DNA of 64,000 nucleotides from Limnanthes douglasii subsp. nivea (lineage: Eukaryota > Streptophyta > Magnoliopsida > Brassicales > Limnanthaceae): positions 123,250,453-123,314,452 of the forward strand of contig JAUPFV010000005.1 in the NCBI GenBank assembly GCA_036936605.1, in the 5' to 3' direction. The notes beneath the pieces were generated by a model that was not told where the DNA came from, made no database searches, and worked only from the letters and a program-made list of their open reading frames with translations. How positions within the stretch are numbered: the stretch's first letter is position 1; every line of letters begins with the position of its first letter. Positions 12,294 to 23,799 of the stretch are shown here, piece by piece. Made by a program: the position numbers and the translations under genes.

Positions 12294-15099
12294 ATGAGAA
12301 AGCAACCAAAAAATAAAACATTGAAGGTTGTCCTACCCAAAACACCAGAATCTTCAGACTCTGACAGTAATTTAGTCTTCAGATCATACGACTACTTATG
12401 TATTACACAAATAGCTGAAGAATATATGAGAGCAAGATTGATTCGAGGAGGTCCAATTTGAACTACCACTGAAATAATCTATTACAGTAATTTTGATCCC
12501 ACTAAAGTTCATGTTCTTTCGCCTTCTCCCATAGTCGAAGAACATTCCTCATCTAAAAACTTAGGGCCTAAAACACCTCGAGCCTCCTCGTCTTAGAGTA
12601 AAATTTCTTCTCTGATTAGTGAAAAATCCCCTCTAAAACCAAAAGAGAATATCTCATCTTCGAATCACCCTTTATTAAACAGAAAAAGAAGAACTTTCAT
12701 CGCCATGGGAGATCAAACATCTAAAAAATCCTCGAGAAGAGACTTCGAAAGCCAACAAAGTTTATTCAGAAGCTATGAAAACCGATCTCGAGGTTGAATC
12801 TGACGATGAGAACTCCGCAAACACCCAGAAACCTCAAGAAGAGACTGACGCTTGCTTCGTTTCCGAAGAGAAAAGAGCAAAAATTGGAATAAACCTGAGA
12901 AATTTTGAAGGTAAATATATCATTGCTCTAAAAAAGGTCCGCTACATATACTGCAAAGATAGCCAAGCTTTGGCTCTGAAAAAGAAATGGGGAATAGGAG
13001 AGAACATAACGCTTCAACTACCCAAATAAGGAGAAACTCCTTTAGATTGCAAAGACGACGAGTTAATAGTCTACCCTGAGATCATTAACTGGGTCTTCGG
13101 TTTCCACTAAATCCAATGATCGTGGAATACTTCGAACTGTTGAGCTTATGTCCTACTCAGGTGACACTGAATCAATGGTTCACCCTTATGTCAGTGATTA
13201 TGGCATCTCGACTATCTCAGATTCCCATCAGCATTAAAGACTTCATTTCCTTGACCCAGTTATCGAAAGGTCTGAAGCTTCCCTTTTACTACCTCACCCT
13301 GATGGATGATCTCAAGATCATCGATGATCTCTTAGAGTCTGACAAATTCTGGAAGCAAAAATTCATCTTTATATCAGGCGCGTGAGAGAATGACAAAGCC
13401 ATTTCCGAAACCAATCCTTCAAAACTAACCCTCGTCCGGAGAAGCAATCGTAAGCCCCTCGAATATTTTACATTTTGGAAAAACAATTACGACATTTTTT
13501 TAACATCTGCTTTTCTACTTTACTTTTTTTTAGAAATTTGGAAGTGTTACTCATCACGTCGTCCAACGACCAAGTTGATTTTTTTGAAAAACTTCCCTCT
13601 TGGGCTGAGAAGGAATGAAACAACGCGTTTCCTACTACCTTTCAGCCCATCAATTTCCTCCACTGTTATATGTTCCCAATCACAGAAGGTGGCTTGCTTC
13701 CTCAAGATCTAACATCAGAGCCGGATCCGTAGCTAGTCTGCCAACGAATATCTCAACCGGACTGCAAAGTCTTCCTTCCCATTGGAAAACAGATCGAAAA
13801 GCCACTTGCCAAAAAAGAAGAAAGAATAAACTGTCAAGGAAAAGAAAGGTAAAAAAGGCAGCTAGCACATCTGGTGCTAGCCCTTCAACGCCACCGAAGC
13901 CAAAGCGTCGAAAACGGAAAACTACTGAACAACCTCTCTCACCTATCGAAGAGAGAAAAGATCAAGAGCCATCCTAAAAGAAAAATAAAACTTCCTCTAG
14001 TTCTCGTGGAAAGAAAAAAAAAATGAGAATCACTTCGTGTACTTTGGTTGACGAAGACGAAAACACCGCTGCTGGAAACCAACAAAACCCACAAAATCCT
14101 TCGATCGAAGAACATCCAAATAAAGACAATTCTGTGATAGTCATCGAAAATAGCACCTCTAACGAAAATCAAGCTACTCCAACCTTCGATCCTGATATGT
14201 TTATCAGCTTCGAAAACACTGAAGCACTTACTGGTAAAGAAGACCCTATTCTTCAAGTTATCCAAAACCACATGCTTAATTTTGGGAGACCAATACCAGT
14301 CGAAGCTTCTCCAGAAGTCATCTGTTCTCACGAACCTATCACCCATATGATTCAAGGGCCTAGCACATTGGAACTTCGTCTTCCTCCTCAAAATCTTGCA
14401 ATCATCGTCGCACTTCAACCATTTGTCGATCTTGATACTGCAGGAAAGACTCTTGCTTCTCAAGTCGAAGCTTCTCAGAACCATCTGAAGCAATTGGCCA
14501 AAGATATGGTTTTTATTGCAAAGAAACGTACGAGGCTGAGAAAAAATTCAGAGAAGATTTGCATGGCAAAGTAGATCAATTTCATGGTTATGAAATGGCA
14601 AGGTCGGAACTCATAAAAGGTGCTCTCTGCATGAAGAATCATCTAGGAATCACCCACATTATGGATACATAATTGCTGAGGAATTCTTATAAGGAAGAAA
14701 TAAACAAACTCAAGGTTAATCCTGCTAAAGAACTAGCCACTAAAAAATCCAACTCCAGTAAGCTTCGAAATTCTCTCACTCTTTGTGTGACAAAAAATAA
14801 AGAGCTAACTTATAAGATAGCTAAACTGAAGGAGGATTTCAAAGCAAAAAAAAATTGCTGCTGTAGCTGCTGCCGAGGCTGAGCTTTCAAAAGATATGCA
14901 AATAACTATCAACGTCGGAAAAGAAGATGCAACCATACTCCTTCTTCGAGAGTTTCACGCTGCTTATCCAAAAATGAACCTTACAAGTTTTTGGAATGAC
15001 ATCCCTGAAGAGAAACGCCCAAGTGAAGCTTTCGACCATGTTCCTGATTCGTCACCTTCAGAAGATGATTCATCCGAACAAGAAGAATCCTTTGATTAG
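12294..15099 (+). pseudogene. Tat-type antisense ORF, unit A (broken copy)
   Basis: Plus-strand ORF between the Tat 3' LTR and the missing integrase, sister of the copy at 23800-26666. Order: Ser/Asp-rich N-terminus (MRKQPKNKTLKVVLPKTPE), the globular domain resembling Pfam 'putative gypsy type transposon' (PF04195) around 12900-13500, a Lys-rich basic stretch (13780-13930), an acidic Asn/Glu-rich stretch (14023-14570) and a C-terminal coiled coil (14673-14880). Breaks specific to this copy include loss of one G in the run at about 13090 (aactgggtc against aactggggtc in unit B) and a Trp-to-stop change at about 13383. Its function is not known in any family I can name. Confidence 0.75.
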
Positions 15100-15254
15100 T
15101 TTTACCACCACTTTTTGTTTATTTGTCATATTAAGAAGTTTTTTTTGTACCTCAACGAATTAATCTAAATGACAAATGGTTTTCTATTTTATTATTTTAT
15201 TTGCATATTAGTTGATGGTAAATTTTAAAAACAAAATAATTACAAAATGCAAAC

Positions 15255-15267
15255 GTGTGCCTTTCAG
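15255..15267. other. templated 13-bp filler at the duplication junction
   Basis: The junction reads atgcaaac, then gtgtgcctttcag, then atgatgatttatc. The filler with its left flank matches unit-internal sequence at 4494-4514 and 15338-15358, so it was copied from about 70 bp inside the unit. The 8-bp word atgcaaac is shared by the Tat donor end (26816-26823) and the filler source. At the other side only 2 bp are shared. This pattern suggests template switching during repair. Confidence 0.7.
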
Positions 15268-16258
15268 ATGATGATTTATCAATAATATGTACTTCCAAAT
15301 ATTTTATACAATGATTTTTAGAATTATTAGATGTTCATGCAAACGTGTGCCTTTCAGATATAGTAAAAAATATTTTTGTATTTGTTTGATTCTATCTAGT
15401 TCATTACCTTTGTCTTTGTATTATTTTTTCTAGAAAAATATTATTTTTTATAAAATAAATAAACTCTCCACTGTCAATTAAATTTTTAATTTTATCAATA
15501 AAATTTCATGTTGCATAATCATTTTCATTATGGTAAGCACACATATCTTTTAAATCTTTTGTTATGTGAAGGGAACATAATCTTAAAAGGTTTATAACTA
15601 ACTTTACCTTTTATCTTATCATGAATTGTCTTAATTTATTACAAAAGCTATGTAAACCTCCTATTTTCATGATTATATTATGATAATCTATTATGGTTAG
15701 GTTGCATCATACGTTCCCATTCCTTGATATTGAACTTTACCCGACATAATTCTATCAAATCTTGATTATTTTACATTAATGAACATTTCTGATCACCTTT
15801 ATAACAAAAATTATATTATTTATTGGGAATTTAATCAAGTCATCTAACAATTAACTATCCAAAGGTAGATCTCTCCTAAAAGCAACCAGAAAACACTCTT
15901 TTGACATCGTTCTAAACTATTATTTTCCTAAACAATTGTTTAACATTTTTAATCAAAGTTTTAATCCTTTTTTGAAACAAAGTCATGATATAATCATAAT
16001 CATTTTTAATATATGTATCACTAATAAAATAAATTCATAATAGAGTCTAAAATTATTTAAATTAGAAATGGTCGAGGAGATAAATTATTAAACCATGCAT
16101 AATATTACCTCTGAATATCATAGAAAGCTTAGGAAAGAATAGTTTAATAAGGATTTAAACCTAACACTGTCTTATGAAATTGTGGAACATGATGTTTTGG
16201 ATCTCTAATCTCTTCATATGTATCCATTATATAATGATCAAAATTTCCTAGGAAACTC

Positions 16259-16475
16259 TGTTAGAATTGGTGTGTGAGCGTGTGACCCGACCTCACGGAC
16301 TAGCGAGATATTGTCCGCTTTGCGCTCGTAGGCGCGCACGGGTTTGCTCTTGGGTGTACTCCCAAAAGGCCTCTTGCTAGTTGAGGTGGGCTCACACTTA
16401 TATACACTCTTTTTATGGTCCTTGTTAGCAATGTGGGATTGGGGGTCCTCTATGGGATGAAGTTTATTCTTCACA
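16259..16475 (-). repeat. TRIM 3' LTR
   Basis: 217 bp, TGTTAGAATTGG to TTCTTCACA on the plus strand. Identical by eye to the right LTR. It contains a minus-strand TATA word GTATATAAG near 16394-16402. Confidence 0.93.
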
Positions 16476-16487
16476 TTCCCCCTTAAA
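16476..16487 (-). other. TRIM polypurine tract
   Basis: The minus strand reads TTTAAGGGGGAA immediately before the 3' LTR. It is the expected primer for plus-strand DNA synthesis. Confidence 0.85.
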
Positions 16488-16661
16488 CTTTATCCCAGTA
16501 ATTTGCTGGACTTCGGCGGTTAAGCCTTAAATTTTATCCCAGTAATTTGCTGGACTTCGGCGGTTAAGCCTTTAAACTTTATCCCAGTAATTTGCTGGAC
16601 TTCGGCGGTTAAGCCTTAAACTTTTATCCCAGTAATTTGCTGGACTTCGGCGGTTAAGCCT
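16485..16661. repeat. four tandem 44-45-bp repeats inside the TRIM
   Basis: The unit contains tatcccagtaatttgctgg and acttcggcggttaagcc and is repeated four times, with only one- or two-base differences (aaactt, aaattt, a doubled t). It occupies nearly the whole space between polypurine tract and primer site. Confidence 0.92.
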
Positions 16662-16667
16662 TATATT

Positions 16668-16679
16668 GCTCTGATACCA
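16668..16679 (-). other. TRIM primer-binding site (initiator Met tRNA)
   Basis: Minus strand TGGTATCAGAGC, abutting the 5' LTR with no gap. It is the canonical plant initiator-Met primer site, as also used by the copia element at 54238-61484. Confidence 0.92.
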
Positions 16680-16896
16680 TGTTAGAATTGGTGTGTGAGC
16701 GTGTGACCCGACCTCACGGACTAGCGAGATATTGTCCGCTTTGCGCTCGTAGGCGCGCACGGGTTTGCTCTTGGGTGTACTCCCAAAAGGCCTCTTGCTA
16801 GTTGAGGTGGGCTCACACTTATATACACTCTTTTTATGGTCCTTGTTAGCAATGTGGGATTGGGGGTCCTCTATGGGATGAAGTTTATTCTTCACA
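16680..16896 (-). repeat. TRIM 5' LTR
   Basis: 217-bp twin of 16259-16475. No differences seen by eye, indicating a recent insertion. Confidence 0.93.
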
Positions 16897-17089
16897 AACT
16901 CACTTTCCAAAATATTTTGACACAATGGTGATCGTGCTAATTTATACGATGTTAACTTTCACTCTTAAATCTTCATAGGTGTATTTCAAACATAGTTAAT
17001 GTATTGATGTTAACTCTTTAATTAGATATCTCTTTATTATTAGAATTCTCGTCATTCTTATCTTATATTTTTACTTCTTCTTTTTTGTC

Positions 17090-17700
17090 ATTTTGAATTA
17101 TATTATTATTTACACATAAATCAATTAATTATTGTTGCTTGTTGTAATCGCTTTCTCAATTTATAATTACAACAACTTAGATATTTTTTCATTTTACTCT
17201 TCATTCCTCATCCATTTGGACTTGCATTATTTAAGTATATAAATCAACGAGAACTTAAGAACTTTTGTCAATATTAACTACATTACCTCATGTTGGACAT
17301 GCAATATTTATAGAACGCATTAATGTTACCAAACAACTATCTTGTATTATATTGTTCCCACAAGCGGAAAAAATAATATTAAAAATCATCACCACTAGAG
17401 AATTACCTCGCACTTCATTATTCCGACAAGATGGCAGAACAACGTGAAGATTTCATAGAGTAACATTGGAGATCTATGGTTACCTCATACTTTAGTGTTT
17501 CCACAAGTAAGAGACACAACGTAAGAATTTTATGGAATCAAAGATGAACATCAAGATATAAACTTTCCACAAAACATGTTTCTATCAATCCATGAGTAAG
17601 GCAGTACCATTGGTATGGGTTTCAATTTGAAAAGGTTTTTACAAAAAATGGTGCAAAAAATAACGAGGTAAGATAGTATCAAAATAAAATTCCAATTATG
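17090..17700 (-). other. unassigned Cys-containing stretch, unit B
   Basis: Sister of 5600-6220 with scattered substitutions. The same minus-strand words with Cys-Gly-Asn occur. No family was recognised, and no start or stop defines a gene. Confidence 0.3.
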
Positions 17701-17709
17701 GAAGGGAGT

Positions 17710-17960
17710 AAGCTACTAAAGAATTAGAGAGAAACAATTGATAACATTTTTACTCATAATTCAATCACCCTCAAATAAAGGTTTACAATTCTATTTATAA
17801 TGTTTCGCATACATATTAATGAATGAATCACATATGTTCATAAGTACACGAGGAGTTTATTTAATATATAAATTATTACTAATATGAATAAAAAATCTCC
17901 AATTGTATAATGTGCTTGAATAATATTAAAATAATAAAGTCAGGGTTCTTAATTTATCTT
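17710..17960 (-). repeat. LTR-like block with TATA word, unit B
   Basis: Sister of 6225-6470. The minus-strand CATTATAAATAG is retained near 17791-17804, with the downstream TTTCTCTCTAATTC. Borders are approximate. Confidence 0.45.
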
Positions 17961-18179
17961 GTAACTTCAAGGTCTTTGTTATCTACCTCAAGCAAGCATA
18001 TTCAACATATTCAGCATGTTAACTTACTTGGAATCTTGTTACATCTTACATTTTATCATATCGCTTGTCATTTCTTTTAACACCATTTATCTCCATAATT
18101 TATCTTAGATTTTCCAGCCTCTTAATATTACTCTTCATTCTTCTTTTGTTTCCCAAGAAGGCCATCATAATTCAGATGT

Positions 18180-19480
18180 TCATAATTATTAATTTATTGT
18201 AATATTTTATTTAACCTCGAAACTTTATCTCTTATTGCATCGTCCTTTAGCTCATCATATTATTTAGCTCGTTGTCATTATTATGAAATTATAAATAACA
18301 CATATATACATCCACCTAATATCATCTCGTGCTTATTGTATTAGTCTTACTTCGTACATAAGGGCATAAACCTTAGTAGGATATACCCTATCATCAACAA
18401 ATATGGCTTCGAACATTCCAAAATTCACGAGCATCTCCTATATGTATTCTTTTTAAGATATGAATATATAACGTCTTCTTATGTTTACTTTAATTTATAT
18501 TACAAGAATCATGTTAGCTTCTCTCATATTCTTCATTTTCACCTCTATTTTAAAATGAATCTTCATAGTTTTAATATGAATTATTTTTTTTAACTGTAGG
18601 TAAGTCATTAACATACAACAAGAACAAAATATGAATTTCCATATGCGTTTCCCCATAATAATAGACACACTTGTCATTATAATTTTCACATAATCAATTA
18701 AGATTATGATAGAGTCAAATCTTATATTTTACTATGTTGATAACAACTTCAGTCTATATAAATGTCTCTTTAAAAATCATAAATCTACATGGCCTTTTAC
18801 AAAAAATTGAGGTTGACTAATATTGATAGTCTTTTCAAGTTCTTCATACAAAGTGGCATTAGTAACATCGATTTTATGTAGCTCAAGATCAAATCTAACC
18901 AATCATTTTCGCATAACCCTTATAGACTTTTGTGTCACAACTAGTAAAAGAAGTTCACAGAAAACATCATCTTCCTTTTGCGTAAATCCCTTTCCCACTG
19001 ATATTATTATGTACTTAGCTAATCCAACTATCAGTGTATATTTATTCTTCTTGAATATCCATTTACATCCCACAAGATTTAAACTAGACGAATGTTTTGC
19101 AAAAATCTAGGTCCTATTCTTATTTAGAGAAATTATCTTCTCCCTCATGGTTTTCTACCATTTTAACTTATCTCCACTCCCGGTTCAAGAAACATTTCTA
19201 GTATTTTTTAACTGATAAAGTATAATCCATATTATTATCATATTATTACCTTTATGTATGTTTACTATATCTTCCTAGCTTATCTCTCACCAATTGATAA
19301 TTGTCAATATCATTATGTTACTAATTAGTCCAAACATTAAAAATATCAAAAATGTCGAACTCTCGGCCAAACCCGAACCCATGAAATCGATGTGCCTCTA
19401 TAGAAGTTGAAAATATACTAAGTCTAAAAATATCTTTAGCAAAAAAATCCACAACTTTACTCTTTTGTTCATACACCATA
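18180..19480 (-). pseudogene. copia reverse transcriptase remnant, unit B
   Basis: Sister of 6690-7990. Minus-strand landmarks are GCKWIFKKN (near 19065), the DLELHKIDVTNATLYEELE stretch (near 18890) and KIHFKIEVKMKNMREANM (near 18540). Frames are broken in the same places as in unit A, so the element was already dead before the duplication. Confidence 0.75.
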
Positions 19481-19516
19481 TAAACTTCATCTTCAACCTC
19501 ATTAGTAAGTGACGTA

Positions 19517-19733
19517 GTGGCGATGGTGATGGTTATGGCGGTGGTACTCGTGGTGTTGGTGATGGTGCTTATGGTGGTGGTACTCGTGGTGTTGGTGGTG
19601 GTGGTGATGACGTGGTGGTGGTGGTGGTGGTGGTGGTGGTGGTGGTGGTGGTTGTGGGGGTTGTGATGGTGGTGGTGGTGGCTATGGGGGTGGTGATGGC
19701 GGTGGTGGCAGTGGTGGTGGTGGTGGTGGTGTA
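19517..19733. repeat. GTG/GGT trinucleotide tract, unit B
   Basis: Homologous to 8031-8233. Here the clean GTG run at 19612-19652 reaches about 13 units, against about six in unit A, where a ttc triplet interrupts it. This is direct evidence of repeat length change since the duplication. Confidence 0.9.
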
Positions 19734-19857
19734 GTCATCACCTTCTTGAGACATCATTCACAACAACTTTTATCTATTACAATATATATGCATACAAATG
19801 TTAGGGGTTGTAGCACCGTTTTTGTTAGATTGTTGTACAGAAAAAGTTGTAAGTTGT

Positions 19858-22800
19858 TATCGTGAACTTCGGAGTTCAACTCACTCATCAGTGGTTCTAT
19901 ATATTGTATATATAAAAAATAGTACCTTATGTAAGCCGAATAACTAGAGAGGGAAAGCTAAAAGATAAATACAAATATAAGCATTGATATCTAGAGTACC
20001 TTATGTGAGCCGAATAAGTTTTGTAACCGAAGAAGAGTAGTTGTGTTAGAGAAAGTATTCTTGCAATCTTATTATATATATATATATAAAGTGTGTTCAT
20101 TTTCAGTGGATATAGCATTTCTTTATAATTTGAATAACATTAAATTTGTCTTCTGTTATTGGTTTATTTTTAGTCTTTCTTATAAACTTTGTATCGGAAA
20201 GTTCACAACACTGTGGTTTTACGTTCTTCTTGTCAGACTTCCCAAAAGCGAATCACCTAAGGCATAAATATACAATATACTGCCAAATCATATAACTTCA
20301 AACATGTTGTCTCGACTCCTACTGAATGTCCCTTAATGTGTTTACCATTAAGTTTCAAATATAAGTTTTCTTGTTTGGCTGAATCCCAAGCAAGTGGTGC
20401 GCTGAGTGTGGATAATTTTAAACAACATTGTGTAATAGGTGATACACACAAATGAAAGACTAATATTATTTCAAATCTTAAGTTTAGAGATTTGGATCTA
20501 ACAATAAAACCAAAGAACATCATTAACATGAGTTCAATGAGTTTTTACCTTATGCAAATTTTGAAGTAGAGGTTGATACCAATGTGTTGTCCAAGGAATA
20601 TAATGCTCTTATCTTGAGATCAGAAGATAAAATCCTTTGAGAGGTGTCTATAGAGCTAATGATATTGGGCATATGTAATCGACTATATGGCGTTTACATG
20701 AAAAATATTTAGCCAACATAATATATCTTGACAAACAATTGAATACACTAATAATGGATAATAATAATAAAAGATATGGAGACACTTAGAAAATTTTGAT
20801 ATAAACGTTTTTATTTGAATATATTTAAAGTTAAAGTAGAGGATTATGATCAAGCAGTAATCCTATTCAGTTCTCTGTCAAAGGTTTATGCGCACTTTAT
20901 TAATGATTGTGCATTATGTTAAAGATATGATGAGCAAACTGAAGAGTGATTTGAACTGAAAAGATCTTTAAAGGAAGATAACTCTAAAGAGTGCTAGGCG
21001 TAGGCTTGAAATAAGATATTTAATTAAGAAGAGAGGAAAATTTCAGTTAAAATCAAGGAGATTTGTGAGTGGTTATGTGGTTAAATTTTGGTCTTGCATG
21101 AAGAAAGGTGATATTTGTAGGAAATTCTCGGATTTAAAAAACGGGTATAGTTATTTGGTGCATAATGCTAATGCTTTCAGATGATTAAGAATATACTAAA
21201 TCTTTAATGACTTATGCTTTAAGGTTTAATGTATTCGGGAGCTTTATTTGAGTTTTCATCCAATAAAAAGTGGTTTGAAAACTTGACATAATGGTGGCAA
21301 TGTCATACTTAATAATAATGAACATTGTGTTGTAAAACGAGAAAGGATTTATATATAAGGGTAGTCATAAGTGACTTAGAGTTTTGAAAGACTCACTAGT
21401 TGTTATAAAATCCTATATGATTAATGGTGTGTTAGATCATGAAGGTCTATAGTAGTTGGGTGTGTGTTTTATGGATAGAAATATTCAACCAAGTTGTGGA
21501 ATTTAGGGTTAGGACATGTGAGTGAGAAATGTGTTATTAATCTTATCAAACAAGGGTTATTAGATTGTAACATAATTCAAAATTTGAGTTTCTCTAAAAG
21601 TTGTGTGATTAGTAAAAGTAATAGCGTTAAGGTCTAATCGAGTAACCATAAAACTAGTAATGTGTTTGAATTAATTCATTAGGAACTTTGGGGTCTTGCA
21701 AGAGAACCTACTATGGGTGGTCTAAACTAATTTTTATCTTTAATTGTTATCTTCTTCAGATAAAGTATGAGTTATAATTTTGAATACCAAGGATGAATAA
21801 TTTGATCTTTTTACAAACCAAAAGACGCTAGTGGAGAATGAGATTAAAAAAGTACTGAAAATTTTAAGAACTAACAATGTATGATTGAGGCATTCAGTAA
21901 CTACCGCTTGAAAGCTGGCATATTTAGACACCAAACCGTGAGAGGAACGCCGCAATAGAATGAGCTTGTTAAGAGGGTAAATTTTCCCTTGTTCGAAATA
22001 GTTTAGTGTATGTTTTTATATTTTAATGGGCCGAAGATTTTAGAAAGAAGTCATAATGACAGCTAGCTATATCATTAGCACGATTGCATCTAAGACCTCG
22101 AGGTTTAAATATACAAAAGAAGTATGAACAATGAAGAAACATGTACAAGAACATTTGAGAGTGTTGGAATGTGTTGCCTAGGCACATGTGAAGCACAATA
22201 AGCTTCAGTTGAAAGCACTAAAATGTTTGTTCCGCAACTATAAAAGAAGTAGTAAGAGGGTATAGGTAGTTATTCTTGGAACCTCGAAATCGGAAATATT
22301 TTATTAGTCAAGATGTTATATTCATTGAGGAAGTGATACTATTAGTTAAGACAATGGAGACCAAACCTAGTACTTCCAAGAATCAATGCAGAGTTGTTGA
22401 TGGATATGAACAAGAGAGTTAAAGTGAGGATGTTTTTGCTGAAGATGATTTCATGTTTTGTAAAAATATGACACATAGATATAGATTTCACCCAGTGCAT
22501 GATCTTGACAATTATTAGTTAGTTAGAGATAGACAATTTTTATAATATTGTAGGTTATGATTTTTGGATTGAAATATACGTTGATGTTCTTGAACTCAAT
22601 AGCTAGCACTATTATACGAAGAGTACTGATAAGATAAAATAGTTGCAAGCGATGAAGGAAAAACTGAGGTCTCTAACGAAGATGGGCACTTGGATTCTTG
22701 TGAAGCATCGGAGGATCATAAGCTTGGTGGGATAAATGAATATTGAGTAATAAACAAGGCAGTCATAGAGTTGAGTTATCCAGATGCAAACTAGGCTTAT

Positions 22801-22916
22801 GGTTATAAGATTCATATAAGAAGTGAGGGTTGATTTGAATGATATTTTCTCATTGGTTGGGAAACAAATCTCAGCAAGGGTTCTCTTGTTAATTATTTTT
22901 ATATTCATATAAGAAG
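19858..22916 (+). mobile_element. Ty1/copia remnant (Tork/Tnt1-like), unit B, 5' portion
   Basis: Sister of 8365-11349 and the host of the Tat insertion. The leader (19858-20195) has the degraded primer site tttgtatcggaaag. Then come broken gag with a zinc-knuckle relic near 21080, LGHVSEKCV near 21510, integrase relics near 21900-22000, and the RT start VDLNDIFSL near 22830. It retains about 90 bp at 20800-20890 that unit A has lost. The element resumes at 33283 behind the Tat insertion. Confidence 0.85.
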
Positions 22917-23212
22917 TGAGTTTTTATAGAGAGAAAGTATAAGTACAAATGAGTTTTCAAAGTAAAAGTGTTCAACCCCTTTATTAGAGTAGTCTTACCT
23001 TTTATATAGAGGAGCCAAGACTTAGTCTCAAACTGAAATCTATTATAAAAGAGGACTAATTGCTGTTTAGTTCTCAGCAATTATACATAGTTACAAATAT
23101 TCTCTAAAACTTACATCAGTTACAAATTAAGGCCAAAACTTACATTACTTATAATTAAATCCTTAAATTTATATTATTTACAATTTAGTCCTCAAAATCC
23201 TATTCCATATCA
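22917..23212 (-). repeat. Tat 3' LTR, unit B
   Basis: 296 bp, TGAG to ATATCA. Compared with the sister at 11350-11706 it has lost 77 bp near its left end (after tgagtt). The minus-strand TATA word CTATATAAAAGG remains near 23000-23010. Confidence 0.85.
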
Positions 23213-23222
23213 GAAGCCCCCT
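23213..23222 (-). other. Tat polypurine tract
   Basis: Minus strand AGGGGGCTTC abutting the 3' LTR. The same is seen at 11707-11716 in unit A. Confidence 0.65.
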
Positions 23223-23625
23223 AGTTCTCATGTCAGTAAATGAATGAGAACTAAGAAATCTTCAAACCCAATTTTCTTGGAATACTCCCGTATGTTATGT
23301 GACCTGTGATAAACTTAAAGTAATCATTCGAAGTGTATTTAAATCGAATAGCAATTAGCAATGATGCTAAAATCTGATAACCTTTCAAAAACAAATCGCT
23401 TCGAAACAGTGTAATAGAATGTTGGTTCGAAATATTATGTAAATAAATCGTCTTTGAACATGGCCGTTGCACATATGAAAGTAACTGTTTCTCATAACCG
23501 TTAAACCCATCATAACCCTAGAAGTCTAGCCTGACATGTGTCGAGCATCTGATCAACTCACCGATTTGTATTCTAACCTATCATTATAAGAGTATTTCCA
23601 CCTTCACACATCTTCGCTTCCTTTG

Positions 23626-23633
23626 TATAAATA
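23626..23633 (+). promoter_or_regulatory. TATA box for the antisense ORF, unit B
   Basis: TATAAATA 167 bp upstream of the ATG at 23800, plus orientation, followed by a pyrimidine-rich leader. It is preserved in both sister copies, which suggests the ORF is transcribed from its own promoter and not from an LTR. Confidence 0.55.
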
Positions 23634-23799
23634 TAGTCTGCCTTTCACTTTTTCATTCTCATCACACAACCCTTTTTAAAGAGAAGTCAGAGCTTTTGGC
23701 TACCCTCACCGTGTTCTTCCCTTTTTCTCAGTATTCTGACCAGAAAATTCAAACTTTCTGATCCATCTTCATCCTCTCTGATCAACCTACATTTGGTTT

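Larger units (their letters stand above)
4426..15254. repeat. tandem duplication unit A (about 10.8 kb)
   Basis: The segment from atgatgatttatc (4426) to atgcaaac (15247-15254) recurs as 15268-26823, in the same order and orientation. By eye the two agree at roughly 96-97% outside indels. Five different repeats are copied together: gag remnant, copia RT remnant, GTG tract, Tork-like copia, and Tat LTR with antisense ORF. This is therefore one segmental duplication and not independent insertions. Unit A ends abruptly inside the Tat element, while unit B continues into the rest of it, so unit A is the truncated partner in a tandem array. Confidence 0.93.
16259..16896 (-). mobile_element. TRIM (miniature LTR retrotransposon), complete
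   Basis: 638-bp element with two 217-bp LTRs that look identical by eye, TG...CA ends, and a perfect 5-bp target duplication aactc (16254-16258 and 16897-16901). On the minus strand the 5' LTR (16680-16896) is directly followed by TGGTATCAGAGC, the primer site for initiator-Met tRNA. The polypurine tract TTTAAGGGGGAA abuts the 3' LTR. The interior (204 bp) is non-coding and is filled by four tandem repeats. Movement would need proteins from another element. The empty site is preserved in unit A at about 5420. The LTR word gcgagatattgtccgctttg recurs in a widespread plant TRIM group, as far as I recall. Confidence 0.95.
15268..17060 (-). pseudogene. gypsy gag remnant, unit B, split by a TRIM
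   Basis: Same gag remnant as 4426-5560. The capsid-like words DPKHHVPQFHK (near 16205) and the WFNNLSPRPF region are retained. A TRIM at 16259-16896 splits it. Without the TRIM and one copy of aactc the sequence rejoins as in unit A, so the interruption came after the duplication. Confidence 0.7.

Noticed and set aside
16259..16896. Cassandra-type TRIM with a 5S RNA promoter
   Set aside because: I looked for the 5S internal promoter words in the 217-bp LTR and did not find them. The element is another TRIM type.
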